A stretch of DNA of 64,000 bases from Neodontobutis hainanensis (Eukaryota > Chordata > Actinopteri > Gobiiformes > Odontobutidae), in contig JALDNG010000041.1 in assembly GCA_024349245.1 (NCBI GenBank), forward strand, positions 4,913,501 to 4,977,500, read 5' to 3'. Made by a program: the position numbers and the translations under genes. Shown in pieces: positions 11,701 to 23,709 of the stretch. Each line of letters starts with the position of its first letter. The first letter of the stretch is position 1. Under the pieces are notes generated by a model. The model did no database searches, was not told the DNA's origin, and saw only the letters and a program-made list of their open reading frames with translations.

Positions 11701-13592
11701 AAATCCAGACATGAGATGCAGCATCAGTCTACAGAAAAGTTGTCTTTCACAATGTTCAGCTGTTATGGCTAACAATTCTAGCAGGAAACTACCTACTCTA
11801 CAGTGTAGGTGGTAAAAACATAAATGACTGGCTGCACTTTTCTACCAACTCAGCATCCATTCACCTGTTCACACACACACCTTCACATTTATTCACCAAC
11901 ATCACAACAAAAAAGACAACGTAGGGTTTACTGTTTTTAGTGTTTTTTGGACAAAGCTGTGAACAAAACTAGGTAGCACCTGCTTACAAGAATAGTTACT
12001 CTTACTGTAGACCTCTGATGTATGCATAGTTAAAGGTACACTGTGAAAAATTATTTAGTGTCCAGTTGAGCAAAATGGAACAGTCCAAACTAGGCTTTGA
12101 ATAGATTACTGAATCTGTATGAGACCCAGTGGAAGTTTCATGTTCTTACATCTCAAAAGAGGCCTAGGACATCTTTACAAATGTCATAAATAGATTTTGT
12201 TTCTAGAACTTATGTTCTGACCAGTTCCCACAGGGTTTGTTCATAGATGAGAATAGAATGTAGTTCTGAGGGCATCCCTTCAGTTGTTTGGGATGTGGGA
12301 GGTTGACATGTCAATGTTGTGATTAAAACATGGTAATCAGCTCTGCTCTTTCAAACTCGAGATGAACCAAAAATATACAGTACAGTGTAACAAAAGAACT
12401 TCAGAATAACCTACAATGAATACAAATAGCATTTAAATATGTCCTCAACTATGTGATAATTTTTCTATAATACAGTCATATAATACTGCCTGGATGTATA
12501 TTTTTAGACTCATCATAAACCTAAAGTGTAGGTTTTATGGTGGCCTGAGTAGGAGTGTCTACATTTATGGGAAGATTGATTGCACCTATATAATGCAATC
12601 CCACAATGCACACACATTAAAATGTTTAATGACAGGATGAGTAGACGTCTAAAAAGCCATGGAATCACCCAATGCTCATGAACTAATCACTTTTGACAGC
12701 TCACAGTGTAATATTTATGCCTCACAGAGACGTTGGATGATTAACTGGTTAATATTTCACAAAAGTCTGGTCATGAGAATTTTTGTTAGAAGCAAAAATG
12801 ATAAACAGGACTTAAATTGGATTTGGTGTGGGCCCCTCTGTCAGTAAAGACACAAATTAAATCTTAATATTTTAGTCTGGCCTCAAGGGCACCCTCGTCA
12901 GACGAAGTTAATAAGAACGAGTGGAATAAGAGGGAAAGACAGCGCAACAGAGAGCGGCTCCTATTTATAGCAGCTTCTTGGAGACACACAGCTCACAGTG
13001 CAGTGTTGGCCTCGGACGCCTGGAGCAGAAAGAGGGCATTGTCGAACACGCCCCCTTCCCTCCTTCTCTGAGTGTGTAGTGTGTGACTGGGCACATGTGT
13101 CAGAGAGGGAGGTAGATTGAGGAAATTAACAGATGAGTCTTTGTGGGTTAATTGACCCACTGTGAGAATAATTTAACAGATCCATTTGAGTAGATTTGGG
13201 CAGGAATTAACAGATGACAAAATGTCTGGGAGCTTCAGAAAACCTCTATTGAAGGTCTCTACAAAATCTATTTTTCTCTGTCTTGGATCCGGGACATGAA
13301 GGCCCAACTGATTTATAATTGTGATTAAAATTGCATCTTCAAATGAAATCAACACCACTGTTAATTACTTGTTGTTATATTTATTGTTTTGCTCCTCATG
13401 CTGTCTTTCAGAGTTTGTCATTGGTGGTGAGATTAGACTCGTAGTGATTAATTCTTAGATCTGTAACCTCAGACATTTCATACTAATTTTAAGTGTTGAT
13501 GTCCCAAAAACTGTTATGGTTCTGGTACTGGTACTGGCAGCTAAACCTTCTTTCCTTGTGTTGTTTTATTAATATGTTAATGGAAGGTTCAC
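8740..13592 (-). other. bcr intron 4
   Basis: 4853 bases between exons 5 and 4. A possible tRNA-derived SINE lies at about 9990-10235. The stretch 10600-11160 is less AT-rich and has overlapping open frames on both strands, the longest 149 codons on the minus strand, but they encode nothing recognisable. No splice-flanked coding segment was identified. The rest is unremarkable AT-rich intron. Confidence 0.9.
9990..10235 (-). repeat. Possible tRNA-derived SINE or tRNA-like relic
   Basis: On the minus strand ttagcttaattggtagcaca resembles a pol III A box with its tRNA D-arm. About 45 bases later gcgttcaaatctt fits a B box (GTTCAAATC, consensus GWTCRANNC). The spacing suits a tRNA-derived promoter. 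No foldable complete tRNA cloverleaf with a clear anticodon stem was found, so a SINE head or decayed tRNA copy is more likely than a working tRNA gene. The downstream part is too diverged to assign to a family. Confidence 0.4.
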
Positions 13593-13778
13593 CATTTTCT
13601 GGAAGAGGTCCCCGACTCGCTGGTGGTGGCTCCACTGCTGGACTCGGGGTAGCAGCCCGTCGTAAAACTCCTTGTGAATCTCATAGAGCTCTGGCACTTT
13701 GAAGAAGATGGTTTCTATCTGAGCTACAGTGAGCACAGGCTGGGACGTTGTGGCAGCGGCCTTCAGAGGCTTCATGGG
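13593..13778 (-). CDS. bcr: bcr exon 4 (DH domain)
   Basis: This exon has 186 bases, 62 codons, phase 0 at both ends. The acceptor is tttctcccag before CCCATGAAG; the donor is CAGAAAATG before gtgaac. It encodes PMKPLKAAATTSQPVLTVAQ, IETIFFKVPELYEIHKEFYD and GLLPRVQQWSHHQRVGDLFQ, then KM. Apart from a few conservative changes (VA for human SQ, L for F, M for L) this is the human sequence. It covers the rest of conserved region 1 and the following helix of the DH domain, which catalyses GDP release from Rho, Rac or Cdc42. The ATG near its start is an internal Met. ABR differs at several of these positions (for example YKIQDIYEIHKEFYDNL), which supports the bcr call. Confidence 0.98.
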
Positions 13779-13917
13779 CTGGGAGAAAGACAGAGGCCTT
13801 AGAGAGACTTGCATGGAAGACATTTGTGTAATATACTGCATCTAAAAGGGCAGTCTTAATACTTTCAGGAAAAAAAATGGATGACTTTTAAAATGTAAAA
13901 GATTTGGATGTTCTTAC

Positions 13918-14022
13918 CAAAAGCAGTGCCTCCAGGTGACTGAGGTAAGTCTCCTCACTGGCCAAGATCCCAGACAGGACCCACTTCCTCATCTCCAAAC
14001 CTTTTTCCAAGTCACACTCCGT
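13918..14022 (-). CDS. bcr: bcr exon 3 (start of DH/RhoGEF domain)
   Basis: This exon has 105 bases, 35 codons, phase 0 at both ends. The acceptor is ...ttgttgcag before ACGGAG; the donor is CTTTTG before gtaaga. It encodes TECDLEKGLEMRKWVLSGIL then ASEETYLSHLEALLL. This is the first helix (conserved region 1) of the Dbl-homology domain, where the E-x-x-Y-x-x-x-L pattern contacts Rho-family GTPases. It is almost identical to human BCR from LEKGLEMRKW onward. It was too short to stand out as an open reading frame and was found by following the protein between exons 2 and 4. Only 139 bases of intron separate it from exon 4. Confidence 0.97.
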
Positions 14023-14177
14023 CTGCAACAACAACAATAACAACAAGATAATTTAGTATAACTGTCTGAACTCAGGAAATCATTTACTGTTTCTCAAACT
14101 GCACCAAATGGATGTTTTTCATGAAATCTCAAAAGCTGCCAAAAAGCTGCTTATAAAAACGATTTGAATACGTCTTA

Positions 14178-14205
14178 TTCTCTGAGTTATGCTTAACTCA
14201 GAGAA
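14178..14205. repeat. Perfect 12-base inverted repeat, 4-base loop
   Basis: ttctctgagtta, loop tgct, then taactcagagaa. It could fold as a hairpin in the bcr pre-mRNA. No tRNA, snRNA or terminator feature accompanies it. Confidence 0.85.
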
Positions 14206-15375
14206 AAAGCACACAAAGAGTATTTTGTAGTTTGCTTGCAGCACCATCTGGAAACTCAAACAGCAACAAATGGCTCGTAGACAGCCTTGTGTTTCCCTTC
14301 AGCCCAGTCAGAGTTCACCGAGGAGCGCGGACATGAGAGAAAACACAGAGACAGAGCTATTCCTCGGGCTGTCCCGTTTTAACCGTGCGCTCTGAAATAA
14401 CTCAAACAGGCAGTGTCTCCTGTGGGAGCGACGTTGGCACAGGAATATATTTGATGTGCGTGCGTGAGAATTTGCGAGTGCCAAGTGTGCACAGAAATGT
14501 ACACCAGAGTCCAGGTGGGATGTGGAAAGGAGCTGCTCCTCAAGGCGATAAAGAGGAAGACAGAGCAAACTGGGGAAAAGATGAAAGAAAAGGGAATAGA
14601 TGGACTGGACGTGATTTAATTCAATATTCAACAACTCTACATAAGTAAATTTTAAGTTTATTACTATGCAAATGTAATGGATGACGCAGCGGGGGGCAGT
14701 AATGGAGGTCATAATAGACGACAGAGAAGTAGTGACTCACATGGGAAAAAGTACAAAAACTTGAAATTTCAGTCTCAAACAGTTAATCATAGATAGACCA
14801 ACGGAAGCATGCTGTGAGTCATGGTCTCAGTAGATTTTTAATTTATGACTATTATTATAATTTTAGACATTATAAATAGATATCCCATTCTGACAGTATG
14901 CACAGGACAGTGCCTGCTTGTTGTGGGTTGCTTTAACACTGAGAGCACACTTCTGTGGACGTCTGTGGGTGTAGTTATTTAAATAGAATCACCAGGATTA
15001 CAACAGACTCCATAACCTTAAGCCCATTATCGGAACACAGCTACTGCAGAGAGGCACAGGGCAGAGTCTGGCTTCCCTCCTCATTGATTAGGCGATTAGA
15101 AATCAATTCTTGGGGGGGCATAGTTTTTAATAAGGTCACTTCTATGACAATAATAACACTGTGCTTTGACAGCTGCTTTTTGTTCCCTGACTGTGTGAAC
15201 TTAAGCTGTAAGTACAAAGGGAAATAGTTTTATTCATATGTTTGAACAGATCAACTATTATTGTACGAATCTTAAAGCTGCAGTAGGTGTTTTGTGTCAG
15301 TTTTAAATAGCATTTAAGACCAAACAAAGCTTACATTTAAAGATAGATAAATGCATCTCAAAACCACAAAAATAA

Positions 15376-15405
15376 GCACTATTACAACAATAGTTGTAAT
15401 AGTGC
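15376..15405. repeat. Perfect 13-base inverted repeat, 4-base loop
   Basis: gcactattacaac, loop aata, then gttgtaatagtgc. It is the longest perfect short hairpin I noticed in the window. The stem is shorter than a typical microRNA precursor and does not extend usefully beyond 13 pairs. Confidence 0.85.
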
Positions 15406-18400
15406 CTGTTAAGCCTGTATTAATATGTTAAAATCAACTTTTGCACAATGAAAAACCAAATAACACAATCAGTAATAAATCAAATTGATGATCACAGTTT
15501 GAATCTATTACAGTGCATTATTCAGTTATTATTGTGGTAGCTTTAAAAATCCAATTTCCACTGAGCCTTGGGCAACAGTTGAGTGTGTGTACGTTTGTGA
15601 TTTAATGATAATTGAATCCTTGTTGAGCTACAAATATCGGGAGGAGTTTTGTAGAAATGGAAAATGCCCAGTGGTAAAATAGGAAGAGTAACCATCCGCT
15701 TCCTGAACATTTAAGGCAAAAGAGAAACCAAATGTACAGCCCCATGTTTAAACTACAAGAGACATTTCCGCTTAGATGTACCCCATCTTTAGACATATAA
15801 TGTTTGATTCATTGCCATGGCAACTAATAAGCTCATCTCTGGCTAAAGGGCTGTCTGTCTGGATTTTTGGTAATCAAAAAGTCAAATCAACCTTCCTCAC
15901 TATAATAGCTTTTATGTCTGTATTTTAGTGCTGGACCAAAGCTAAAATTTCTTAGCTGAACCCAGGCTTTAATCCGCTCTCATGCATCTCTCCGCCCTGC
16001 CTCGATTTAACATGATTTAAGTGCTCCTCATCTGTTTATGCACGGCTAATATTTGCAGGAGATACATGGGAATCAATACAAACAGTGTTTATTTGACGAG
16101 CACTCCGAGCCCAAGAGGCGCAGATAGAAAGTGAACAGTAATAACATTATTCTCCGCCTCAGTCTCTGTGGCCCAGTTCTGCAGGAGACTGTCAGTTCTT
16201 GTAAAAACACTGGGAATGGAGAGGAGAGAAGTGCAGCGTGGCCTGTTCCACACTTTATTAACCCTTTTCAATTTAGATTTTTCATATTCTAATCTGTTTA
16301 GCATCCTGTTCTGCCAAAGCTTGTCTTCTGAACGGTCTAATAAGACTGCCTCTGATCCTTGTGTGCCTGGGCTGTAAAAGAGCAGTCTCACAATTATACC
16401 ATGCATCCAAGGATTTAAAATGTAACTATTTTCTCGTGTTTCTCTTGTTTGTTTACTGGAACCTTTAATAACTGTCATAAACACAAAAATATTTTCAATT
16501 TAAAATACAGAAGTGTCCTAATCTGAATAAGACTAATTTAGACTTTAGCAGTGCTCCCCTGATGATGACTCATCAGTGTGACATCAAATAAACATCAGCC
16601 AATCAGAAACTGCCTGACTCATCATTTAGAGCACATTGTGACAGTTTTGAGTGGGACTGTCCAAGGACAAACCAAGGACGCGTTAACTCTGTTTCTTATC
16701 AGATGTATTAAAGGTGTGTCTGGCTGCTTTGAGACATTGTTGATTTATTATTGCTAAATGGTTCTATAATATATTTAAGTGACCATCAAAGTACTAAAAC
16801 CTCTCCACAAATCCCTTCCTTATCACAGCATGTTGACTTATGGAGGACTATAACCGCAGTGTGATACATATGTGGGCATGGAAGCCTGTGTGTAAAACAA
16901 AACCTGGGGTTGTTGGTACAGGTCAGAGGTTAGACTGAAGGGACTCAACAGTTATTGGCAGATTCAAGCCATCAGTCAGTTTGACAGGCACTTGCTCTCC
17001 AGCTAAGATGCTGAGTAAACAGTGAGGGGGTGGATATTAATTCATGAGAAGTGATGCTCTCAGTTGCTCTGGGGGCATTTCAGGAGAACAGCAGCATTAG
17101 CCATGATTCCTCTCTGCTCTGGGGTCACATGATGTGGCTACAGCGGCTTCATGCACTGCAACTGAACACCAGCTAAAAATGAACAACGCAACTTTTTTTT
17201 TCAACGCAACTACCTCCTCAATTATTTGTTTGTTTGTTTAGTTTTTTTATACAAACTAAAACAGTAATTTAAAGTACATACAATTTTCACAAAACATGTG
17301 ATAGGTGATCACAAAAAACCCTCTGGGGGCTTATCAAGTGGCAATCTCCAAAAGTTTTTTTAGTTTAAATTAGTACAGTTAAAATATTCATAAAATTATC
17401 CAAAGTCAATAGTACAATCATTTTATTAAATGTGTGGCAACGAGACAATACAAGGACAGTTGCAAAATAGATCAAAGCATTAAAACATCTGGAAAAAGAC
17501 AAGGATGCAACAGAAAATGATTCCTCAAGTAACAAGCTAAGCCTAAACATGAAAATTATGTCTTTGAAAGTCTATTTGTTGTTTTATTATTAGTATTTAT
17601 TTATTTTATTTTGTCTTTTGTCTGGGTCACTCTCTGTAATTATGCCATTATTTAGTGGTGCCCACATTTCTAGTGACTGCAATGTGCTGCACTCAAAGTT
17701 TCCCAGAATGCATCAGTAAAAGTAGTGAACAATGATGGTCACTGGAGGGTCAAAAAAGACCAGAATGTTTTGCATAATTCACACAAGAACAACATTTAAA
17801 TTGAACAGGTTTACCTAATTCTCATGCCATAAATATTATTTATTCAGAAAGTATCATAGAATTCTATTATCAGCAGACTATGTCTGACTTATTTTTTTCT
17901 TTTTTACATTTGTACACCAAAGTCACATGATTAACCGTGACAGACAAATCGTTGTTAGTGTCCCAAGCCATTCATCAATTGGGTTTAATATATGGTATGG
18001 CCTATACAGGGGATAGAGACAGCTCAGAAGTGATTTTGGAGACAGCTTTTGACTCAGTGCTTATGTCACATATGTCATGACTATTTTATTGCAGCAAGGC
18101 AGGGTGAGAGGGGTCTGTTCATTGTGCATTGACAGGTTTTAACGTTCTCCTTTTTGTCAAGTAAATTCTTAAAATATTATATGCACTTAACCCTTCTCCA
18201 CTTGGACTTGGCTATGGGATAAATACATTTACATATTGATACATTAAGTGGATGTAGAAAAATTGTAGACAGATATTTACCCTGCATTATTATTGTCATT
18301 GTGGCAAATGTATTGTCAACGAATAGAAAAGAAGTTGTTCATTAGTCAATAGATTCTATATATTCAGTCTGTATCATCTTCAGTGCCATTATGTGCTGAC

Positions 18401-18967
18401 TCCTGGTTTGTGTGTATGTGCAATACAACGTGCATCGTCTCCCTGGCAACCTTTGAGCACCAGACGTCATAGATCACTGGCTTTCTGTGCACAGACAAGA
18501 ACGATTGCGGGGAGGGGGGGGTAAGAGGATGAAGGCAACGATGGAGGTGATGGAGGTGATAGGTAATTCCGCCTAATACCCAGGATGAGGAAAAGCCAGA
18601 CTCTTAAAGGGAATGAGTTTCTGTGGCAGATGACTGCTCCCGGGTTATGAGACCAGGCATATTGTCCTTTATCAATTCCTGGCTAATGGCAGATTTGATT
18701 TTTCATCAATTGACAGCTTTGCTCTAAGAATAGATTAGCCCACTTCCCTTCACTGTATCGAGGTCAAAGTATTGGCACCTATTGCTAACCAAGACTGGGC
18801 TTATTTAATGTTACTGAGCTTGGTAATAGTAGACTATATCAACTGTTTATAAGATTATTTTACTCCATAGCTTAGAAACCCTTCTGTGAGTCAATATTAG
18901 TGGTTTTCTTGAAATCCCAACACTGATTGAGTGACAATTAAAATGAACACTACGACAGCATACTGAC

Positions 18968-19152
18968 CGACTTGGAGGACTCCATGGATCCTGAAGACAG
19001 AGTGTCCCGACTGCTGCGGCTCTTGGAGCTGAGGTGTGGCGAAGACGAAGGGGAGTCGTCAATGTACGGGAGGATGTCATGGTGTCTCCTCTGCTCCTCG
19101 GCCCGGTCTGCGTCGTAGCCGTATGAGGGAGGCGTCCCAGTGTAGTGACCAT
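18968..19152 (-). CDS. bcr: bcr exon 2 (Ser/Pro-rich linker before DH domain)
   Basis: This exon has 185 bases. The acceptor reads ...cctcacag before ATGGTCAC, and the exon ends TCCAAGTCG before the donor gtcagt. With the last G of exon 1 it starts a GAT (Asp) codon, then GHYTGTPPSYGYDADRAEEQ, RRHHDILPYIDDSPSSSPHL and SSKSRSSRDTLSSGSMESSK. Human BCR has the same order: GTPPGYG, ADRAEEQRRHQD, LPYIDDSPSSSPHLSSK. The segment is a disordered, phosphorylatable linker between the N-terminal region and the DH domain, with no catalytic motif. It is separated from exon 1 by 43.9 kb and from exon 3 by 4.9 kb. The ATG inside the acceptor context is not a start codon in the bcr frame. Confidence 0.97.
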
Positions 19153-19914
19153 CTGTGAGGGGAGAGAACACACACTTAAGTAAGTTTGTACAGGATTATT
19201 ATCTATAACCTCAAGATAAAAAAGTACAGTATCTGTGCCAGAGGTGCCTGGTTATATTCACTCCATCATAATATGAACACACATTAAACATCTTTAATCA
19301 AAATATTTGTCATGTAATAACCATAACCATAAGAGTAGCTCAGCTGAGGATTCAAACACTACCAAACGCTGTAAAAGGCACATGAACAACCCTTTCTACA
19401 CCAATATATACACCTTATATTACAGTGTTGCTCACCGGGTGGTCTCACTGATTACTCTCTAACAGAGAGTCGCCTCACATTGCAGTTTCTAAGACCTAAT
19501 TAATGTTATTCTGAAAACTAGGGCACACAAAATGAGTTGTGACTGCATCTTTGTGCATAAATCTATACAAAAAAATAAAGCCAAGCACTTAAAAGGCCAA
19601 CCACAAACTGGGTTGAGGCTCAGATAATTTGAACAGGGAGCAGTATCTCGAGGGAACATTTATAAAAACCTCTCTGTGACCTGCTTCTCTGGCGGGCGCT
19701 ATTACCCTACGCGAAAATAACAGCTCACTCGGCACAAAGTGAATTTGCCTGTGATTATGTGTGCTGCTGTTTACAGGGAGAGGTCAGAGAGAGAGAAAGA
19801 ACAAGAAACAAAAGGTCCGAGGGCTCAATAAACCTAAATAAATTTGACTTGTTTTACACTGCCACACCAAGCGTGAGGTCATACATTCAGTTAAATCCAC
19901 GTTTGTGGTACTAA

Positions 19915-20064
19915 TGCTATGTTGAGCTATCCCGGTCCAGCTTCCAGGCAGAGGACATTACAGTCAGCGGGTCAGAAGATCTGGTGTGTAAGAGCTGTGG
20001 GGAAGACATCATGCGTCTGAATGTCACAGAGGACCTTTTGCTCATCTCCTCCTACTCTTCCTAA
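19915..20064 (+). pseudogene. Short coding-like fragment with a CxxCG motif (uncertain)
   Basis: Between two in-frame TAA stops, 49 plus-strand codons read as plausible protein: AEDITVSGSEDLVCKSCGED then IMRLNVTEDLLLISSYSS. The VCKSCGEDI segment resembles the first zinc-binding half-site of cereblon-type (CULT) domains. No partner half-site, start codon in good context or convincing splice sites were found nearby. It could be a relic exon of an inserted gene or a chance open frame. It lies about 760 bases upstream of bcr exon 2, on the opposite strand. Confidence 0.2.
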
Positions 20065-21868
20065 ATTCAACAGAGCTGCACTTCTCTGGGAGCTGGCAGG
20101 GCCTCCTCACTGCTGACTCAGACTAATAACATGCCACGGCTTTTTCTGGAGTTGCACTTAAACACCAGCACAACCTCAGAATCCTCTTCACGTCACACTC
20201 AATTATGTGTATTCTGTGTTGTAATGAACCTTTTACAAAACAATACTGGTGCAAATAACAAACAGTATTTCACTGCAGACACAATTTTAAGACTGACTTG
20301 GTGTTCTAATTTTCTTTCTATTTTTTGTCTGTTTTTTCTTTTAAAATAAGTTTGGTCGATTTGAATTGATTTCCAGGAAACAAAACAAATGGATGCAGAT
20401 GGAGACATTTAGCAGAATTCAGGGGACAGTATCAACATAACGCAGAAATAACCGCCTCTGGACTGATGCATTTTGGAAAAACATAAAACCAAGTCCAACA
20501 TGAGAACATCTACATGGAAAGAGATATCAAGGACTATGCTCCGAGTCCAGGCTCATGTCTAGTTATTAGTGAATAAAATTAAAGTTTCTGGTTACATTTG
20601 GACATAAAAGTTCATTATTTGTTGTCTTAGGGGGCAGTACAAATGTGATGAAGATGAAAAATGATAAAACCAAAATCATTCGAATATTCTTTCAAAGGAA
20701 ACTTTTCAGCATTTAAAAGACTCAAGCTCACAAAGGATGTATCTCATAAACATATTAGAGTTGTGTTTCTCTGTGAGTTCTACAAGACAGTAACATATCC
20801 TGTCACTCAATCATGTTGAGCACCAAGCACGGTGTCTATGAATCATTCTTCCTTTTCCATGTTAGGGAATATAAATATGACTTGGAGGCTTTATACTTTA
20901 ACACGGTGTTATACTCAAGAATAGTTGAGTACATTACTTGTGGACACGGGAAACTGGTTGGTCCATTGAAAACTCCAAAAATACTAGGTCTATGGTCTAC
21001 ACCCCAGCTGCCCCAGAAGCACATGCTCTCTAATAACATGTCACAAAGTAAAAAGGACACAGACAGAACAATACTCCAGTGTCCGGGGCTTGTCTGACCT
21101 TCAGCCCACCCACAGCTTGCTCAGTGTACTCTACGGCCCGTGGGTGGCTGCTGCCCACTGCGGCCGTTTTGACCAGCGGCACCCTGCCAGAACCAGCACC
21201 AACACTGCACTCTGTGTATGTGTCTGTGTCTATGCATGCAAACAATCTCTGGCCACAATGGCAAAGACTGGAGCAGACCAAACCGAGTTCCGAACCACAC
21301 ACATTCATTCACTATATCTCACGACCTTTATCTGAATCCACATTTAAACAGGAACAGAACAAGGTCAGACCATTAAAAACAAAAACCCTAAAAATACAGC
21401 TTGGGACAAACAGACAGAGGAAAATAAGTGTGTAGCCTATGTTTAAAAAAGTGGCTCCTGCAGCTATTTTTTTTTTCAAATACTAAAATAACTGCACTAC
21501 CCTTATTGAACTAGCGTTGGAAAAACACAGGAAACTCACTTGGTTTGTGAGTTCACATATTTGTGTGTGTGTTGACCTCTGTTTAATGCCTGCACAGTGT
21601 TAAGTCCAAGCAATTTCCCAGTCAAGCAGTAGGTGAACAACAATAGACAGAGACAAACTTTTTCAATACACTCCTGAATTATTTTGTTTTTCCTGGCACC
21701 AATGTGAATCTCCAAGCCGCATGCATGATGACCAAAATCTACTACAGGCATACAGCCCAGATTTAAAATGATGTAGAATTTCTTTAAGTAAACTTTAAAC
21801 CAATACACATTAAGTCACCAAGTCTCGTGATTTCCAGGGTTTGAGAGAAAATACATCCTGCATCTAGC

Positions 21869-21958
21869 TGGCCCCTGTTCAGGGTGTACGCCGCCTGAGG
21901 TCCTAAGCTGCTGGGATAGGCTCTAATCACTTGATAAAAATGAATGAATGAATAAAAT
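21869..21958 (+). repeat. SINE 3' fragment with (ATGA)n tail
   Basis: gttcagggtgtacgccgcct, then agctgctgggataggctcta, then a tail of three to four tgaa units. It matches the 3' half of the 46489-46604 copy (gtccagggtgtaccctgcct; agctgctgggataggctcca) in the same orientation. It is a 5'-truncated retrotransposed copy. Confidence 0.8.
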
Positions 21959-23684
21959 CAGTACAAGGCCGCAACACTGCCTTTGGGATCTCGTAGCGTA
22001 TTATTATTACCCTTCATGCTGTTGCTAAGTGTGCATGACCTGCTGTTTCCTAACGGGAGGGGGGAGGGGACTGAACTTTACAAGTCTGTTAATGAGCCAC
22101 TCTAACCTGTGCTGGTCAAATACAGGACTCCAGTGTGTCCACATATGACCTCACTTGAGCTAAAACACAGACTCTGACGACCACTGAGTCACAACCTATC
22201 CATCCACCGCCGCCTTATGTTCCTCTTGTCTGTCCTCTCTGCTGCTTCTCCTGGACAGACAGCTTTTGTCCGCCTTCTGATTTGTGGTTTTCACAGCTGG
22301 CCTATTCATTCTCATGCTGCTCACACCGATCAGCATCTTTCTCCTCAAGCTCCCCTCTGCTTCCTAAATAACTCACCTTGGGCAAAGAGATAGAGACACA
22401 TTAATAAAGGCCCCCAAGGGGAAAAAGAGAAAGAAGTGGGGAAACAACGGCTTATATTAAGTATCACCCACAGTTCACACATTGATTTCTTCCTGGAGCA
22501 ATCAGGAAAAAATACCACTCTCTCTCTCTGCCTTGAAACAAAACCCACTCATATGTGCTCGTCCCCTGTACACGCAAAGACACACACTCAAATGTTTACA
22601 TGGAAACAGTGTTTGGGAGGGGCATAGGTCCGTTTCCTGCTTCAGGTGGAAAAACATCACACTGGGATTAAGTTGGTGCACTGCTGTCATGGCAACAACA
22701 GATCTTTCCAAAACAATATGTGAGACAGGGCAGGGGTATCAGGGTATCAGAGTGTCAGGTGGCACCGCTCACCGTTTATGGGACATCCTATATGATACAA
22801 GACACAAGGACTATGGGGCTTCCTGACGATTGAAGTGAATTATTGCTACAGGACTTGAGGTCGGTTACATTCAGCTTTATCCAGCTTGGTAAAAACAGCA
22901 ATTTAATGAAGATAGAGAATGATGCTGTGTATTGCAAAAAGGAAGCATCTTTTTAACTTTTGGCAGTGTTTTAAAAGGACCACAGGTGTGTAGTTTAAAC
23001 AAAGCTAGATGGGGTGTATATACTATTTTTTCATATGGGCTATGAAATAAAAATGAAATGATAATAAAGATGATAAAGTAGAATTTGTTTTGTTCTAAAC
23101 TCCAGCTAGAATGATGAATGAAATAGAAGCAGGGTATTTTAAATCCTAGAGAGTTTTGGAGATTGATTTACTCTCTTTAAAGCTCATTAATATAACCCAG
23201 AGGCCACTGCAAGATTATTTTATTATATACTGAATAAGAACACAGGTCCATATATTACACAGAACTACTGTACATTCTCATAGATGTTGTCCTTGACTCT
23301 TTCTCAGTCTGATCGTGATCTAAGCCATAACTCACAGTAATGATGCAGTAGCATGCTGTAATGAAAGGCTCTGAATCCATTTGTCTTACTTATTTCAAGT
23401 CACAATGTGAATTAAAAGCTATTTTATTTCGACAAAGACCTGCGGCCGGAAGACTTCGCAGTGCTGTCTGGGAGCCGTAACAGTAACAATATCTGCTTTA
23501 AGACAATGGGGGACAATACAGAGGGCAGATGAGAGGCGAAGGACACAAGTGTCGACAGGAACATAATTGTAAAGCTCACTAGTACAGATGAGAGAACTGT
23601 AAATAACACTGACGAGGGACAATGGGACAGACTGAGAGCCGTGAAATCGGAGAGACGCAGAGAGTGACTCTCAAAGGAGCGCTA

Positions 23685-23709
23685 CCCCCCCCCCCTCCCT
23701 CCCCATCCC
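23685..23709 (-). other. G-quadruplex-like G runs on the bcr sense strand
   Basis: The plus strand has 11 C, then runs of 3, 4 and 3 C separated by one or two bases. The minus strand, which is the sense of the bcr transcript, therefore carries four G runs of at least three with short loops, the standard quadruplex pattern. It lies in intron 1, about 4.5 kb upstream of exon 2. Confidence 0.6.

Larger units (their letters stand above)
14023..18967 (-). other. bcr intron 2
   Basis: 4945 bases between exons 3 and 2. It contains two perfect hairpins (14178-14205 and 15376-15405) and a G-rich stretch near 18507-18522. The stretch 18590-18760 has balanced composition, lies just downstream of exon 2 and is free of repeats, so it is a candidate conserved noncoding element. 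Open frames on either strand encode no recognisable protein. Confidence 0.9.

Noticed and set aside
13593..13778. abr instead of bcr
   Set aside because: ABR has no counterpart of the exon 1 sequence seen here, and its DH residues differ (for example YKIQDIYEIHKEFYDNL). The observed residues follow BCR throughout.
14308..14712. 134-codon minus-strand open frame in intron 2
   Set aside because: Low-complexity Leu/Ser/His-rich product, no recognised motif, and an equally open frame on the other strand.
16089..16484. 131-codon minus-strand open frame in intron 2
   Set aside because: No recognisable protein and no splice-site support.
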